A stretch of DNA of 64,000 nucleotides from Moniliophthora roreri (GCA_001466705.2 LATX02000180.1:496001-560000), one strand, 5' to 3'; counted from the stretch's first letter, positions 10,930 to 21,613 are shown. Numbers and translations: made by a program. Notes: a model not told the origin generated them from the letters alone.

Positions 10930-11929
10930 ATTATCTTGTCTATACCCATGCTCGTCTACTTAGAATCTAAAAGTATCCAATCATTGCTATGATCTATCCA
11001 ACCGAGTAGTCTAACGATAGTCCGAAAAACTACGAACAACTAGGGTCCAACACGGTGCGAAACAAAGATAGAAATGAACGTGCACTATGATTCCTTTTGT
11101 CCGAGCCAATATCAACAGGCCCATGAGTTCTACATCAACTTGGCAACAGGGTATGTCGGAATTATATTCACCACTCACATCGCGTTGTCCTACCGACCCA
11201 TTTCAAAGGTATGGCTCAATGTTCAAACAATCGGCGACTGTGACGAGCTTGTAGCCTGCCTTCTGAAGCACTTGAATTGCATGAGGTAGAATTATGGTGC
11301 TTAGCAACACAACTAATATCGTTGTTCAACCACTCGCCGAAACGGAGAAAAACTGGAAAAAGACTCACGCGGCTGATTCTGAGTAAATCGCAGAAAATCA
11401 TTATATCAACGTCAAAGAAAAAAAGCAAATAAACGACCAACAATGGACTTCGTGATTGAGTGCAAGGATGTTATCTAGATACCTGCCTGCTAGCAGCGTT
11501 GCAGTTACTCTCCGCTTGTTCATCAGACGCTCCGGTAGAATCTCCAGGACTGAAAAGGTGACGTGAATGAGATTTTCTTGATGACCTCAAGCGGCGAAGG
11601 ATACACATTCGAAATCGCAGAATATCAAATTCCGGCTTTGCTCCGCGGCTACCTGTTCGACCACACCGTTGTATTCACCAAATGCTAATAGAATAGGTAT
11701 GCTCAGTCTCCCTGAACGGGATTTCGAAAAATGATCGAAGCATACGGGGTCTAGTACATGAAGGTGCTGAACCAGTGATCTTCTCAATGGCACCTGGCGG
11801 ATAAACGGCGTTCAGCCATGTTGGGTTCTGTGACGGGTGGTTTTCAACTAAGTAATGGCATCGGATTCCTGAGAAACTGAAAAAGGAGCGAAAGATTCTT
11901 AGAGTGGTACTACTACCAGATCTAGAGGC
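10930..11929. other. Gene-poor interval with unassigned - strand fragments
   Basis: About 1 kb follows the TBC gene with no recognisable gene. On the - strand between 11760 and 11870 a short open stretch reads SQNPTWLNAVYPPGAIEKITG, which has protein-like character but no family I can name. It may be the far end of the decayed gene at 11930-12580 or an unrelated relic. No repeat or RNA gene was seen. Confidence 0.35.
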
Positions 11930-12580
11930 AGGCTTACTTTAATCCTTCGACAATGTGTTTAAATGCGCGTGTTCGACCAAGTATGTGACGCGATTTCATG
12001 TCCTTTTTCAAATGTACGTTTGACGCGGTCAACTTCGGGGTGGTTGTAGATACAGTCCCTTGAATTGGCAATTGGGAAAACATGGTGAATTCGTGTCATG
12101 ACGTTAGAATGAATCGCTGCCCACAATTTCTTCCGTCTGAGTACAGGCAAGCATAAATGTAATGATTTGAAAATAGTTCACGGACAACTCACTCAGGAAA
12201 AACGTGCCTTTAGCACCATGGGCATCCAATGTATCGACAATCTGATCCCAATAATTCATATGCCTGAGCGTCGGGTTTCTCGCAGGCGGAAGCAGATCTA
12301 CATCCAACTGACTGGACCGTCATCCTGGGAGAAAATTTTAATATGCTGCTGCGCATGATGAAACGGGCAAAACTCACGAAGGTCAGAGCAGCAGGATTGG
12401 GTTCTGCACAATGATAAAACACCTTCGCAACACCTCGTTTCTCAAGCGGATGAGGATGACTTGATACATATCCAAGTAGAACGACAGCCAAAGAAAGGTT
12501 AGCGGCGAACCTGGCAGATGAATTGATGGGTCGAGGAACTAGATGGGTGTCCAGAAGAGTGGGTACTCGAAGAAAGCCTA
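11930..12580 (-). pseudogene. Decayed polysaccharide (chitin) deacetylase, NodB family
   Basis: Pieces of a CE4 chitin/peptidoglycan deacetylase are visible on the - strand: AALTF at about 12380, DDGP at about 12325, VDTLDAHGAKGTFF near 12200-12240, DCIYNHPEVDRVKRTFEKGHEIASHTW (split in two by this writing limit, at about 11975-12055). They correspond to NodB motif 1 (TFDDGP) and motif 2 (SHTW with metal His). The order is right, but joining them needs an unusually short 38-nt intron. No ATG precedes the first piece in frame before an upstream stop. Immediately after SHTW the frame meets a stop, with the expected next residues (AHLNTLS) visible in another frame. The rest of the catalytic domain, including the RPPYG motif, is absent. 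I infer an inactivated gene; a badly placed exon or sequence error cannot be excluded. Confidence 0.6.
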
Positions 12581-12973
12581 ACGAGCCACACGTTTATTTA
12601 ATGGATCGACTTGCCGCTATGGAATACGGTGTAGCAAAGCCGTGTTCTGAGTCGAAATGGTCAACAAGTGTCTAAAAGGGTTGTCTTGAACGGATAGGGT
12701 AGGTGGCGGTAAGATTCGACATGCGGCGGGATAACAGCACACAACGTGTACGCTGCAGTTCATGTTCGTAAATCTTTGTAAACCTAGAACACAACGAATA
12801 TGGGCTTTCATGAGTTGATACTGAAAAAAGGTATAGATTAATACAATGAAGAGCGACTATTGATGCAACTGAAACAAGATTCGGTAAGTGAAAAGGTGAA
12901 ACTTTTGGAGAATTAAACGGCTGGAACCTCGAATACGAGACACACATGATGAGTAATTCACGTCTATCTCCCA
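12581..12973. other. Intergenic
   Basis: About 390 nt between the deacetylase remnant and the Pam18 stop codon. Open frames here are short, mutually overlapping and without family resemblance. Nothing else was seen. Confidence 0.5.
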
Positions 12974-13332
12974 CTATCGTTGACCCTTTTCTAACAAGTC
13001 CTTCGCCTCATTGATTTTGCTCGCAAGATACGGTGAACCTCCTCGGTCAGGGTGATTCGCGAGCATGATTTGACGATGAGCGTCCTTCAGCTTCGTCCGT
13101 AACTGAGGACCATCTCTGAAAAAAACAATAATCAAGGAGGTGTATCGGTTGAGATAAATCAGGAAACACACTTGAGACCAAGAATTAAGAGGGCTTCCTT
13201 CCTGTCCATCTTTGATTTGAATCCTCCTTTCGCCCACTGATCAACAGCTCGCTGCCCTGCTCGCCTGATAAGGTGTCTGCCGACTAATGCTGCTGCCACT
13301 GCACCAACACCGACAACTATTGGCGTCGCCAT
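12974..13332 (-). CDS. PAM18: Mitochondrial import motor J-protein Pam18/Tim14
   Basis: This is a 100-residue J-protein of the presequence translocase-associated motor. It stimulates mtHsp70 ATPase at the inner-membrane exit of TIM23. Exons are 13332-13172 and 13115-12974 around one 56-nt intron. The start MATPIVVG opens one transmembrane segment ([16 protein letters not shown]). A linker with [17 protein letters not shown] is followed by the short J domain with the essential HPD in [20 protein letters not shown]. Length and layout (N-terminal helix, J domain at the extreme C-terminus) match Tim14. The orthologue assignment is well supported, with the related Mdj2-type proteins as the main alternative. 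Confidence 0.92.
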
Positions 13333-14107
13333 TATGATGGATGTTGCGGAAGAGAGAGAAGGCGCTAAGTACGTCGTATGACACGCATGACATGTGACCA
13401 CCCTTGTCTTTCTCGACTTTCTCAACGACAATCCCGAGTCAACGACCATCAGAATTGAGATCTTGTCCTAAATTTCAAGCGGACAGCTTCAAGTGACTGT
13501 AGGCAGTCCCGGTTCAGAAAGCGTGCGCTGATTAAGCAAGGATTTCGCGAAATTCGTCGCGCTGAGGACTCGTCTGCCTCGGACGTGTCTTTCGAAGGCT
13601 CCGACTGCTTGTACTTGGTAGCTATATTTATTGTATGTCTAGATAGGTACTATAATAAATTTGCCGTGCGTTGTATTGTGTCCAGAGGTCTGACGGTAAG
13701 TTGCATGTTTGTACACGACCTTCCAAGTAGAATTTCGGAATGAAGATTATGGCTCTCCGGCGCCGTTCTGACCATCGGGATTTGCTCTTAAAGTCATTTC
13801 TGGGGTAACTACAGGAAGAAATTTGAGAAAAATGTCCCAAATTCTCCAAGACTTGGCAAACTATGTCTTTGATGCTATCGGGAACCCTGCCCCCTCACTC
13901 CAGATAAAACTTTTTGTAAATTTGATCCAGTAGTTACCCGTAGATAGCTGATACAAACATTTCTCTCAGCCAAAGTTAAGGCTGGGAGAGCTCGTTAGAG
14001 CTACAGAAATTGGCAGGGGTCAGCACGAAAACTCGCCCGCGACTTTAGCTGGGATTCCAATTTAGGCAATCTCGCGCGGAGTTTGTATTTGGCTGGAGGA
14101 TTGCCTA
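13333..14107. other. Intergenic flank left of the inverted-repeat element
   Basis: This holds the promoter of the Pam18 gene and then about 700 nt with no coding signal. The 13860-14107 part is AT- and purine-patchy, with imperfect internal repeats (several gagctc/gagct stretches near 13980-14010), and may be older transposon debris. No feature could be assigned. Confidence 0.4.
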
Positions 14108-14174
14108 GAGCCTGTTCACGAAATTTTCGATTCCCGCTTTTCGCATCTCGGGAACTGCCGGCCCCTGTTCCCAC
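14108..14174 (+). repeat. Left terminal inverted repeat
   Basis: The left arm starts GAGCCTGTTCAC directly after CTA. It pairs with the right arm over roughly 60 nt, including the core CGATTCCCGCTTTTCGCATC. Confidence 0.75.
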
Positions 14175-14691
14175 CACTATATTTCCTTGTCCCTCCTTTG
14201 TTATCTAGCGAAGTCCTGATAGTTGAAGCACCTCAACTCATTGCTAAGTCACGAAAGTTGCTGACGGTAGCGAAATATAGTGGTATAGGTAATTTTTACA
14301 ACATACCACTCATGGTACGATGATTAAATGCATCGACAGGACTCAAGGCCACAAGCGCTCAATCAAGCGCTCAGTCGGATCTCTGGCCGACGTCGTAAGT
14401 GGTGGGACTTCAATGCTTTTAACGAGCACCCACCCTTCTAGGCTCTAATAACATGCTGGGGAGCATATTGTTGTGTGTGAGGTGCTGTGAATAACATATA
14501 GGATGTGATTGAAAGTATATAGATATGATCTTGGTCACTTCTACACACAGTTTGGGATTGTAGGAGATATTATTTGGGATATCAAGGGTTTAGAGAGTCT
14601 AGAGCATATATATGTATTATTATCGTAGTCCTGATAATTCTGAGTACAAAGGAATGTCAAAAATATGGCCAGAGTCTCAAATGTAAGTGGC

Positions 14692-14766
14692 AGGAACGGG
14701 TGCCAGCAGTTCCCGAGATGCGAAAAGCGGGAATCGAAAATTTCGGATTCTTATGTGAACAGGCTC
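14692..14766 (-). repeat. Right terminal inverted repeat
   Basis: The right arm, read on the - strand, starts GAGCCTGTTCAC and then repeats the left-arm core with a small insertion and a few substitutions. It is followed on the + strand by CTA. Confidence 0.75.
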
Positions 14767-14977
14767 CTACAGTCACTTCAAGCTACTGTTTCGTGCGCAA
14801 GATGATATTCATCGCCGCTAACTTCGACTCCAAGACAGATCACTGGCTGAGTTCAGTTTGGTTTCTTGCGATATGTATTCCTTCACTGAATTCAATTACA
14901 TCGCTAGAGATACAATTATGATTCCAGTTATACAATATTCCGTTCAACGTTAAATATCCCAACAATCGAAATCAGAT

Positions 14978-15404
14978 CTATGCGCGTCGGTTGAAATCCT
15001 GTTGGGTCTCGCCCTTGTCATGGCGGATATTGCCTGCAACACACGATATCAGTACCTTGCTAACGCTACCAAGGCACTAAATTATTTACCTTGGGTTTGC
15101 TGGGACTTGTCTCCAGTGACAGCACCGACGACGGAGTCCTTGTAACCTCCAACACGGTCCTTGGTGCCTTCGGCATAGCCCTTAGCACGGGCAGCGTCGT
15201 ATTCGGCCTCGCCTTGTGCGTGCTCCTCCTTGCCACTTTGCTGCCAAGATTGGGCACCAGTGGCGTTACCGACGGTTTCGACGACGTTGCCCTTCACAGA
15301 GTGGTATTGACCGCTGGTCTTGCTATAAGACGCGATGTCAGAAATCAGGAGACCACGACGCGTTGGAATACTTACTTGGGTTCAGAAGAATCGTTAGAGA
15401 ACAT
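14978..15404 (-). CDS. CsbD-like stress-response protein, copy A
   Basis: This is a 105-residue small hydrophilic protein of the CsbD-like/Hmp1 group, abundant in basidiomycetes and often stress-induced. The Ustilago Hmp1 relative was described as binding mismatched and cruciform DNA. Exons are 15404-15376, 15322-15090 and 15033-14978. The product begins [18 protein letters not shown]. Its body holds [35 protein letters not shown] and [17 protein letters not shown], followed by [18 protein letters not shown]. Both intron positions and phases are the same as in the divergent copy at 16000-16434, so the two arose by inverted duplication. The molecular role is not established from sequence. Confidence 0.88.
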
Positions 15405-15999
15405 GATGATAGTCGTGGAAAGTTTGGTTGGTTAAGATGAGTTGGTTCGTTAGCTAAAAATCATTTCTTGCAGTCTTGCAGCTTTTATAGGCAGACTTGA
15501 AGGAGAGAAAGGTGGCTCAGATGTAGAATGAAGTCATAGATTATGGCCTGGTGGAGTCAGTGATGCAAGACCGCGAGGAGAATCGGCGTCAAGTTGGCGC
15601 TCGTTGGCGTTCCTGTCATTCGCTGTCATTCGCTGCTCCCGTACTACGCCTACGTCATCTCCTCAACGCACATGCATGTGTTTTTTTAGAACGCAGTTCC
15701 AGTCAGGCTGTCCGAGCTCACATCAAGCCTCAAGCTATTGCACCAACTCGGGACATCCGCAGCATTATGATGACATTACCCACTCCGCAGTGCACTCTCA
15801 ACAGGCTCAGGCTGGTAGCAAGTCCGTCTTATCGAAGCTTTATCGATTATCACTCGACAGATGCACATTGTTATACCGTCGTCATGAATTACAACTTCTG
15901 CTTGCAAACCGTATATAAGAACCTGCCTGAAGACGACGACTAGAAAAACTAAGTTTCACGACACTCAGAAAATCACCTTAATAACACTCACGAACCGTA
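15405..15999. promoter_or_regulatory. Shared intergenic region of the two CsbD-like genes
   Basis: 595 nt separate the two divergent start codons, with no coding frame of its own. A TATAA-like box (TATATAAG, about 15911-15918) lies some 85 nt before copy B's start, and CTTTTATAG near 15481-15489 (- strand sense CTATAAAAG) lies about 80 nt before copy A's start. Both are plausible TATA elements for strong inducible promoters. Confidence 0.6.
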
Positions 16000-16434
16000 A
16001 TGTCTACCAACAACATGACTTCTGACGAGCCCAAGTTCGTGCCTTATATCCCTCATCTGGCGCGCCCGTACTGACCTATCTTCCACAGCAAGCGCTCCGG
16101 TCAACTGCACTCCACTAAAGGCAACATCAAAGAGACTGTCGGCGGTATGGTCGGTGCCCACGGAATGCAACAACGCGGACAGGAGGAACATGCCCGTGGT
16201 CAGGCGGAATACGATGCTGCTCGTGGCAAAGGTTACGCCGAGGGCATCGCTGACCGCATAACTGGCAAGAAGGACGCCATTGTCGGTGCTGCGACGGGTG
16301 ACAAAACCCAACAAGCTAAAGGTGAGCTCCTTCGCTAATTCGAAAGGATGTACACGACGAACTGAGATGCTTTAAAAGGCAATATGAGGCAGGAGCAGGG
16401 ATCGGCTCAGCAGGAAGTCAACCGTCGAGCTTAA
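16000..16434 (+). CDS. CsbD-like stress-response protein, copy B
   Basis: This 107-residue paralogue of copy A lies head-to-head with it. Exons are 16000-16034, 16089-16321 and 16379-16434. The product starts MSTNNMTSDEPNKRSGQLHS and has KGNIKETVGGMVGA, QEEHARGQAEYDAARGKGYAEG, DAIVGAATGDKTQQAKG and a tail ending QQEVNRRA. The first intron uses a slightly weak GTTCGT donor, but the frame and the identical intron position in copy A confirm it. A TATAA-like box sits about 85 nt upstream. Function as for copy A: a small, probably stress-linked nucleic-acid-associated protein, by family only. Confidence 0.88.
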
Positions 16435-16567
16435 GTGAGCCATGTACTCTTAGAAGAATAAGCATACCGGAATTGTACTTAATAGTGTATATGCTCTATT
16501 GGATGCACTGTATCATCATTTACATACTTGGAAATCGGTGCTACTGTACGGCCCTCGTATAATGCAT

Positions 16568-17780
16568 CTATACAAGACTCATCCATAAACTGGTGAGGAT
16601 ACTAGACAATACGTTGACCTTGAACATCAAAATCAATATCATTGATACTTTTCGCCAAGGAACAAACAGGACGTACTTGGTTATTTGTCAAGATATTCCA
16701 TCCACTGATGACCTTCAAAGGACCCCTGGCGACACTCTCGTCCTGCAGAATCTTCTTACTGTCTTCGCTGTATCGCGTTTGTTGGACTGTTGCTCCCAGG
16801 AACGAGTCCGCCTGTCAAACGTGTTTAGCATGATCACGTCGTGAATCAGCAAGTACTGTGACGCCTACCAAACTACCGAGACCCCCAGCAAGAGATCCCC
16901 AGAATACCATGCCCAGAATTACGGGTAACGCGTCCTGTCGGCATTTGGCATTTTCCAAGACCAGGGACAAGGCCATGGAAACACCTATGGCGAGCCCTCC
17001 TGCTACAGACGCGAGTGTGCCTCCGACGCTCATTCCTCCATTGGTACCAGGGGGAACAGGTTTGAGTGTTGTAATCAATATAGGTCGAGATTTGGAGAGA
17101 ATTCCGAGTTCAGAGGCGAGCGTATCACCGAGACAGCAAGCAAAATGGCTAGATGATATTGAGAAGTCTTTCTCTTTTCAAGTCTCAGCAGGCAAAACTC
17201 ACCCCACTGTCGCGTATATGAGGGCACGGCTCCATCCGTCAGCGATTCGTGCGTCAACAGGACACCACTCGTCTTGATTGTATTCAGGTGATGAGACATT
17301 TAAATATTGAGAAATAGAATCCCGAAACCCGAGTTCGCTCGCGATGCGCGCCTGTACACTGGAAGAGGAGAATAGGATGTTCCACAGAATGGAGGCGATG
17401 ACGGCTGAGAATCCATTGCTCATGACTTGCCAGCCCGTGCGATATCCAGCTTCATGGTAGCCATCTTCAAGTTGAGCCTTGATCTTCTTTCCGTCTATGT
17501 CAAAGCGATTAGTACCAAAGAAACCCGTGTAGAACAGGATCGGGACGGTAAAGACGATGAAAAAGTGCTCACATTTGGTCGCTCGACTGCCACCCAAGTA
17601 AAAGACAAGAATCCCTACCCCAAACACTCTTAATCCTCCCGCGAACACGCAGACTCCAAAGATGAACGCTGTCGCTGCACCGCTCGGGGACAGTGATTTT
17701 TTCCGCAGACCATGAATGCCGAGTAAGGTTGCGAGAGCGATAGGAATGACAGGGACAGTTTGGAATAAGTCGGAAGCCAT
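16568..17780 (-). CDS. TMEM19/DUF92 integral membrane protein
   Basis: This 321-residue polytopic membrane protein belongs to the DUF92 family (animal TMEM19; the plant relative VTE6 is a phytyl-phosphate kinase). Exons: 17780-17573, 17494-17203, 17148-16869, 16811-16677 and 16618-16568. The N-terminus has LSPSGAATAFIFGVCVFAGG, then the family signature GSRATKYGKKIKAQLEDGY and WQVMSNGFSAVIASILW. The middle carries GDTLASELGILSKSRPILIT and PPGTNGGMSVGGTLAS; the end has DSFLGATVQQTRY and NNQVNVLSSILTSLW. These Gly- and Asp-rich loops are the conserved DUF92 blocks. About 6-7 membrane helices are expected. The fungal substrate is unknown. Confidence 0.88.
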
Positions 17781-18776
17781 CGTGATCTTTTTCTATAGAT
17801 TGCCTGCCCTTTTTGCCTTGCCTTGCCTTGCCTTGCCTTGGGTCGTGGTATGAGATGAAGGACCTCAATTTTGATGTGTCATTCGGCACCTTACGAGCGC
17901 AACTAAAGCGTTCGAGCCGGCTGGTTCGGATGATGACCCTGGTCGTTACACTTACTGCCGCGCTATCTATCACATCTCTCTTGCTTACCTCAACTAGGAA
18001 TTGACCCTTGGACTTCGGAAATGGCCTACGACGAACAAATGAGCCGAAAAGACGAAAATAGGACGAGTTCAAATGTACGTCAAGAATCATCGTGTTCACT
18101 GCTAGTCTGCAAAAGCCCGGTACCAGATAACGCAGTGAGGCTGATCAGCAACGTCACCAAATCTCTTCTCAAAACCTTCACCGTAACTCGAATTTACGAC
18201 CTGATCGACCATCTCGTAGTTCGTCAAGATGTAGAAATGATAAATCAATCCTGAAAAGCCAACAAAGAAACATCAGGTTGTACTAAACGCTGTTCGGATA
18301 TGCTGTAGATCCTGAGCTAGGGATCAGGCCTTTACCTTGGACAAGGAGCAATAGGACTCGGCGTGTCGTTCTGGACTAGAATTCCAATATTACGTTCGAG
18401 TCACTAGAAGCCGACCATTTTTCACTGGCCACTGCTAGTGGCACCCGGGTTTTTGTGAGCCCCTTGTGGTGCAGTAGAACCACAACGGGCCGATTATACC
18501 CGAAGGGTCGCCGGATCTCCTTCACCTAAATGCTACTACGTATCATTCACACAATCCTCAAATATCATGGTTGCAAACTTGCTCCCAGGCTTTTTTTTGA
18601 CCCTTTTCAAAGCGGAGCTCCGTACGCTAAAGGGCTGTGTGAAGTCTGAAAAGGTAGACTTTCGCCGATGGGAGGTACGTCTTTGGCCATATCTTCTGTC
18701 TCTTCTACGATTGTTTTTGACCGTGCCTCGCACTGCAGACGACACTGACTCCAGAAAAATATCTGATGCCAATCAA
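17781..18776. other. Intergenic, promoters of TMEM19-like and MFS copy 1
   Basis: About 1 kb with no recognisable gene. It holds a CCTTG microsatellite next to the TMEM19 start. Two small hairpins lie near 18427-18489: GCCACT-gct-AGTGGC, and CCCCTTGTGGT pairing with ACCACAACGGG with one mismatch. The duplicated leader of the MFS gene begins near 18530. In that leader an ATG at 18567 lies in frame with the MFS start, and GTACGT...TGCAG signals at 18675-18738 suggest a leader intron. Confidence 0.5.
17816..17840 (+). repeat. (CCTTG)5 microsatellite in a 5' leader
   Basis: Five perfect CCTTG units lie 36 nt upstream of the TMEM19-like start codon, so the transcript leader would carry CAAGG repeats. 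Repeat number is likely to vary between strains. Confidence 0.85.
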
Positions 18777-21127
18777 ATGACGCCGTTTTCACGACTCACG
18801 ACGAATACCAACGAGAAGACCCAAAATCATTCACTCACTAACATCACTAACGCCCCCGAGACGTCGTCAGCAAACCGAAGACCCAGTGTTGCACAAAAGG
18901 ACACTGGCTTGAGCCACGCTCATGGACTGGATCTGAGCGTCGCTGCACCGCCCGAAGGCATTGAAGAACGACAGGCCTCAATTACGGTCTCTGAACAAGT
19001 CACTATTGTGGACTGGGACGGACCCGATGATCCCGCTAACCCAAAAAAGTGAGTCTAATACTTAGCTTGCTTCTTGATTCGTCTTCACAGGTTGACATGT
19101 TCAATAGTTGGAAAAATAGTCGAAAATGGGCAGCAACTCTTATCGTTGCTTGTTTTACATTCATCTCTCCTGTCGCTTCATCCATGATTGCCCCGGCAAC
19201 CGATAATGTAGCAAAGGAATTCAATGTAACCAGCAAAGTGATTCTGAACATGATCACAAGTATGTTTATTTTGGGATTTGGTACGTTCACCCAGCGTTTT
19301 CGCGCCGTAGGCCTCCCGTTGGGGTTCTGACATTTCGTAAAGCTGTCGGACCTCTGGTTATCGGACCTCTGAGCGAAGTTTTCGGACGATCTCGGACACT
19401 TCAGCTTGCCAACCTTTTCTTCCTTTGTTGGAATTTTGTCTGCGGCTTCGCGAGAACACCAACGCAGTTAATCATTTTCCGATTCCTGGCGGGGGTCGGC
19501 GGTAGCGCGCCTCTATCTGTGAGTCGGATGAATGATAATATGGACCAAGTAGCTCACAACGCCATTTTTAGATCGGAGGTGCGGTAATTGGAGACACCTT
19601 TCACCCTGAAGAAAGAGGTCGTGCTATTGCTTTATATGCTTTAGGGCCGATGATAGGCCCGGCCGTGGGAGGTGTAGGAGGTGCTTGGTATTGTTTTTCC
19701 GTTTCCATGTCACGCAGAAAACCTGGACTTACGCTCGCTTTCAGGATCGCCGAGGGTACGAATTGGCGATGGGTAGTGAGTGCATTCCTAGGCCCTAAAA
19801 AACATTTTCGAATAAACATGCCTAGTTCTGGTCCACAAGCATTTTCGATGTCATCATACAAATAGCTGGAATACTTTACCTGCAAGAAAGTGAGTTGTTC
19901 CACCGTGCGGCCATTTTCAGTTGACTTGACCTCTTCTAGCTTATGCGCCTGTCTTACTGGAGCGTAAAGCTCGTAGAATGGCTAATGCGCAAGTCATTTC
20001 TGACAGCGTTGATAACAGCGAAAAGGGCGAAGGCGCGAAAAAATCTACAGCAGTTGAGACTGGTCATAAACATTTTCGTACCATTTACGATGGCTCGGTA
20101 GACCGCAGGTGTGCCCGCCACTTTTGCAAAATTGTGTACTATATTGAGTTCGCTTTAACAGCTGGCAGCGCATCGTTAGCAAGGCATTGACTCGTCCTTT
20201 CATCCTATTTGCACGAGAGCCCATTTTACAGCTATTGGGGTCATACATGGCCTTCATGTATGGCGTATTTTATAGCGAGTGTTTCGATCCTCTCTCACGT
20301 CCATTTGCTCATTCGAAACATGATGAAAGTCTTTGTAACGACGATGCCCACCATATTTCAGGGGATATATTCGCAGTCTATAGGCATTGCCGGACTCAAC
20401 TACATAGCACTTGGTCTCGGTCTGACTTCTGCCTCATTTCTCAACTCGAGAATAATGGATAAGATATACCTATACTGCAAAAAGAGAAATAATGACATTG
20501 GAGAACCTGAATTCCGTGTTCGTGAGTTGATGTTTGTCTATGCAATTATTCACTGTTTGTCGACCGCGATGACTAGCTATCCTGATTCCTGCATCGATCT
20601 TACTTCCGACTGGACTCCTCCTTAGCGGATGGGCAGCTCAGAAGGCCTTACATTGGATTGTTGCCGATATTGTACGTATTAAAATATCCCTGGTGAAAGG
20701 AATTTCTTGACATTGTATTTCAGGGAATATTTATGATAGGATTCTCTATGATTCTTGCATTTCAATGTATTCAAATCTTTGTGGTTGACGTTTTCACTTT
20801 GTATGCAGCTTCTGGTACGTCCATATCGCTCAACGTCCAGGTACTCGAATTACGAGTCCACTATGCACAGGATTCGCTGCGATAGGATGCTTGCGTGCAC
20901 TGTTTGGATTTGGATTTCCCTTATTCTCATCGGCGATGTACAATAGCTTGGGGCTTGGAGTGGGTAACACCGTGTTGGCTGCAGTGGCTATTGTTGTCGG
21001 TTGTCCTGCGTACATCGGGTTGTTATTGAGTTAATAGCGCTTGCTGACTGTGTTTTTCATCTGCAGACCGTTCATCTTCTGGGTATATGGGAAGAGGATT
21101 CGTGCAAGGAGCAAATATGCTAGGTAA
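18777..21127 (+). CDS. MFS drug:H+ antiporter (DHA1 type), tandem copy 1
   Basis: A 563-residue 12-helix major facilitator protein of the fungal multidrug-resistance type. Exons: 18777-19048, 19108-19280, 19343-19518, 19572-19687, 19745-19775, 19826-19889, 19940-20108, 20162-20274, 20330-20521, 20577-20671, 20724-20814, 20871-21009 and 21067-21127. A hydrophilic N-terminus ends in VDWDGPDDPANPKNWKNS, the usual entry to helix 1 in this family. Motif A is GPLSEVFGR and motif C-like Gly/Pro residues lie in ALGPMIGPAVG; a further block is GTNWRWVFW. A long cytosolic loop between helices 6 and 7 carries LERKARRM and KHFRTIYDGSVDR. The C-terminus ends RARSKYAR. The intron at 20275 starts GC where copy 2 has GT. 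An in-frame ATG at 18567 could extend the N-terminus by 70 residues. The substrate is unknown. Confidence 0.87.
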
Positions 21128-21613
21128 TTAACGAGGAACACGCCAATGTTGTGTCATTCGCAGGTCGATTAGACTTTTTTTTAGAACTCAGACAACCTTA
21201 AAGTTGGACTCAGCTTGTCTCGTCGTGCCAGTTACAGGTCTACACAACACCCATCTATCTGTCAGCTTTCTTGCATATTGCATACTGTTAGGTGAAGCTT
21301 AAGATAGTAGGTGAGGGAGCACTGCTTCTCCAAGTTTCTCGCCCGAAAGGTAGTCGGCTTCTGCGGCAATGCAACATGTTCACTTGCCGCACTCACAGCA
21401 TCATTCACACCATCCTCAAACATCATGGTTATATTTCCTCACGAGCTTCCTCAAGGCAGAACTCCACACTCTGACGGGCTGCATGGTCTGAAGAGGCAAA
21501 GTCTTGGAAATGCGGGGTACGTCGTTGCTTGCCTCTCCTCAATTCGTCACTTTTTTACCGTTCCACGGATTACAGACGACAATAGTGCTAAGCAAAATTC
21601 TGATGCCAATCAA
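21128..21613. other. Spacer between the tandem MFS genes
   Basis: 486 nt holding the 3' flank of copy 1 and the duplicated leader of copy 2 (from about 21385), including probable leader-intron signals GTACGT...TTACAG (21517 to about 21574). An in-frame ATG at 21425 parallels the one at 18567 in copy 1. Confidence 0.5.

Larger units (their letters stand above)
14108..14766. mobile_element. Non-autonomous terminal-inverted-repeat element (MITE-like)
   Basis: A 659-nt element is bounded by inverted repeats. The left end (14108 to about 14174) begins GAGCCTGTTCAC and continues through TTCGATTCCCGCTTTTCGCA and TCTCGGGAACTGC. The right end (about 14692-14766) is the reverse complement with few differences and a short extra AAGAATC block. 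Both ends are flanked by CTA (14105-14107 and 14767-14769), a probable 3-nt target duplication. No transposase or other coding frame lies between the repeats. The GAGCCTGTT-like terminus and 3-nt duplication resemble PIF/Harbinger elements in general form, though that family usually duplicates TWA, so the superfamily is only a suggestion. Confidence 0.72.

Noticed and set aside
17816..17840. CCTTG repeats as a possible CRISPR or regulatory array
   Set aside because: Five perfect pentamers without spacers are a simple microsatellite.
20815..20840. A 26-nt intron in MFS copy 1
   Set aside because: The first AG gives an implausibly short intron; the next acceptor (20870) gives 56 nt, fits copy 2 and keeps the helix sequence in frame.
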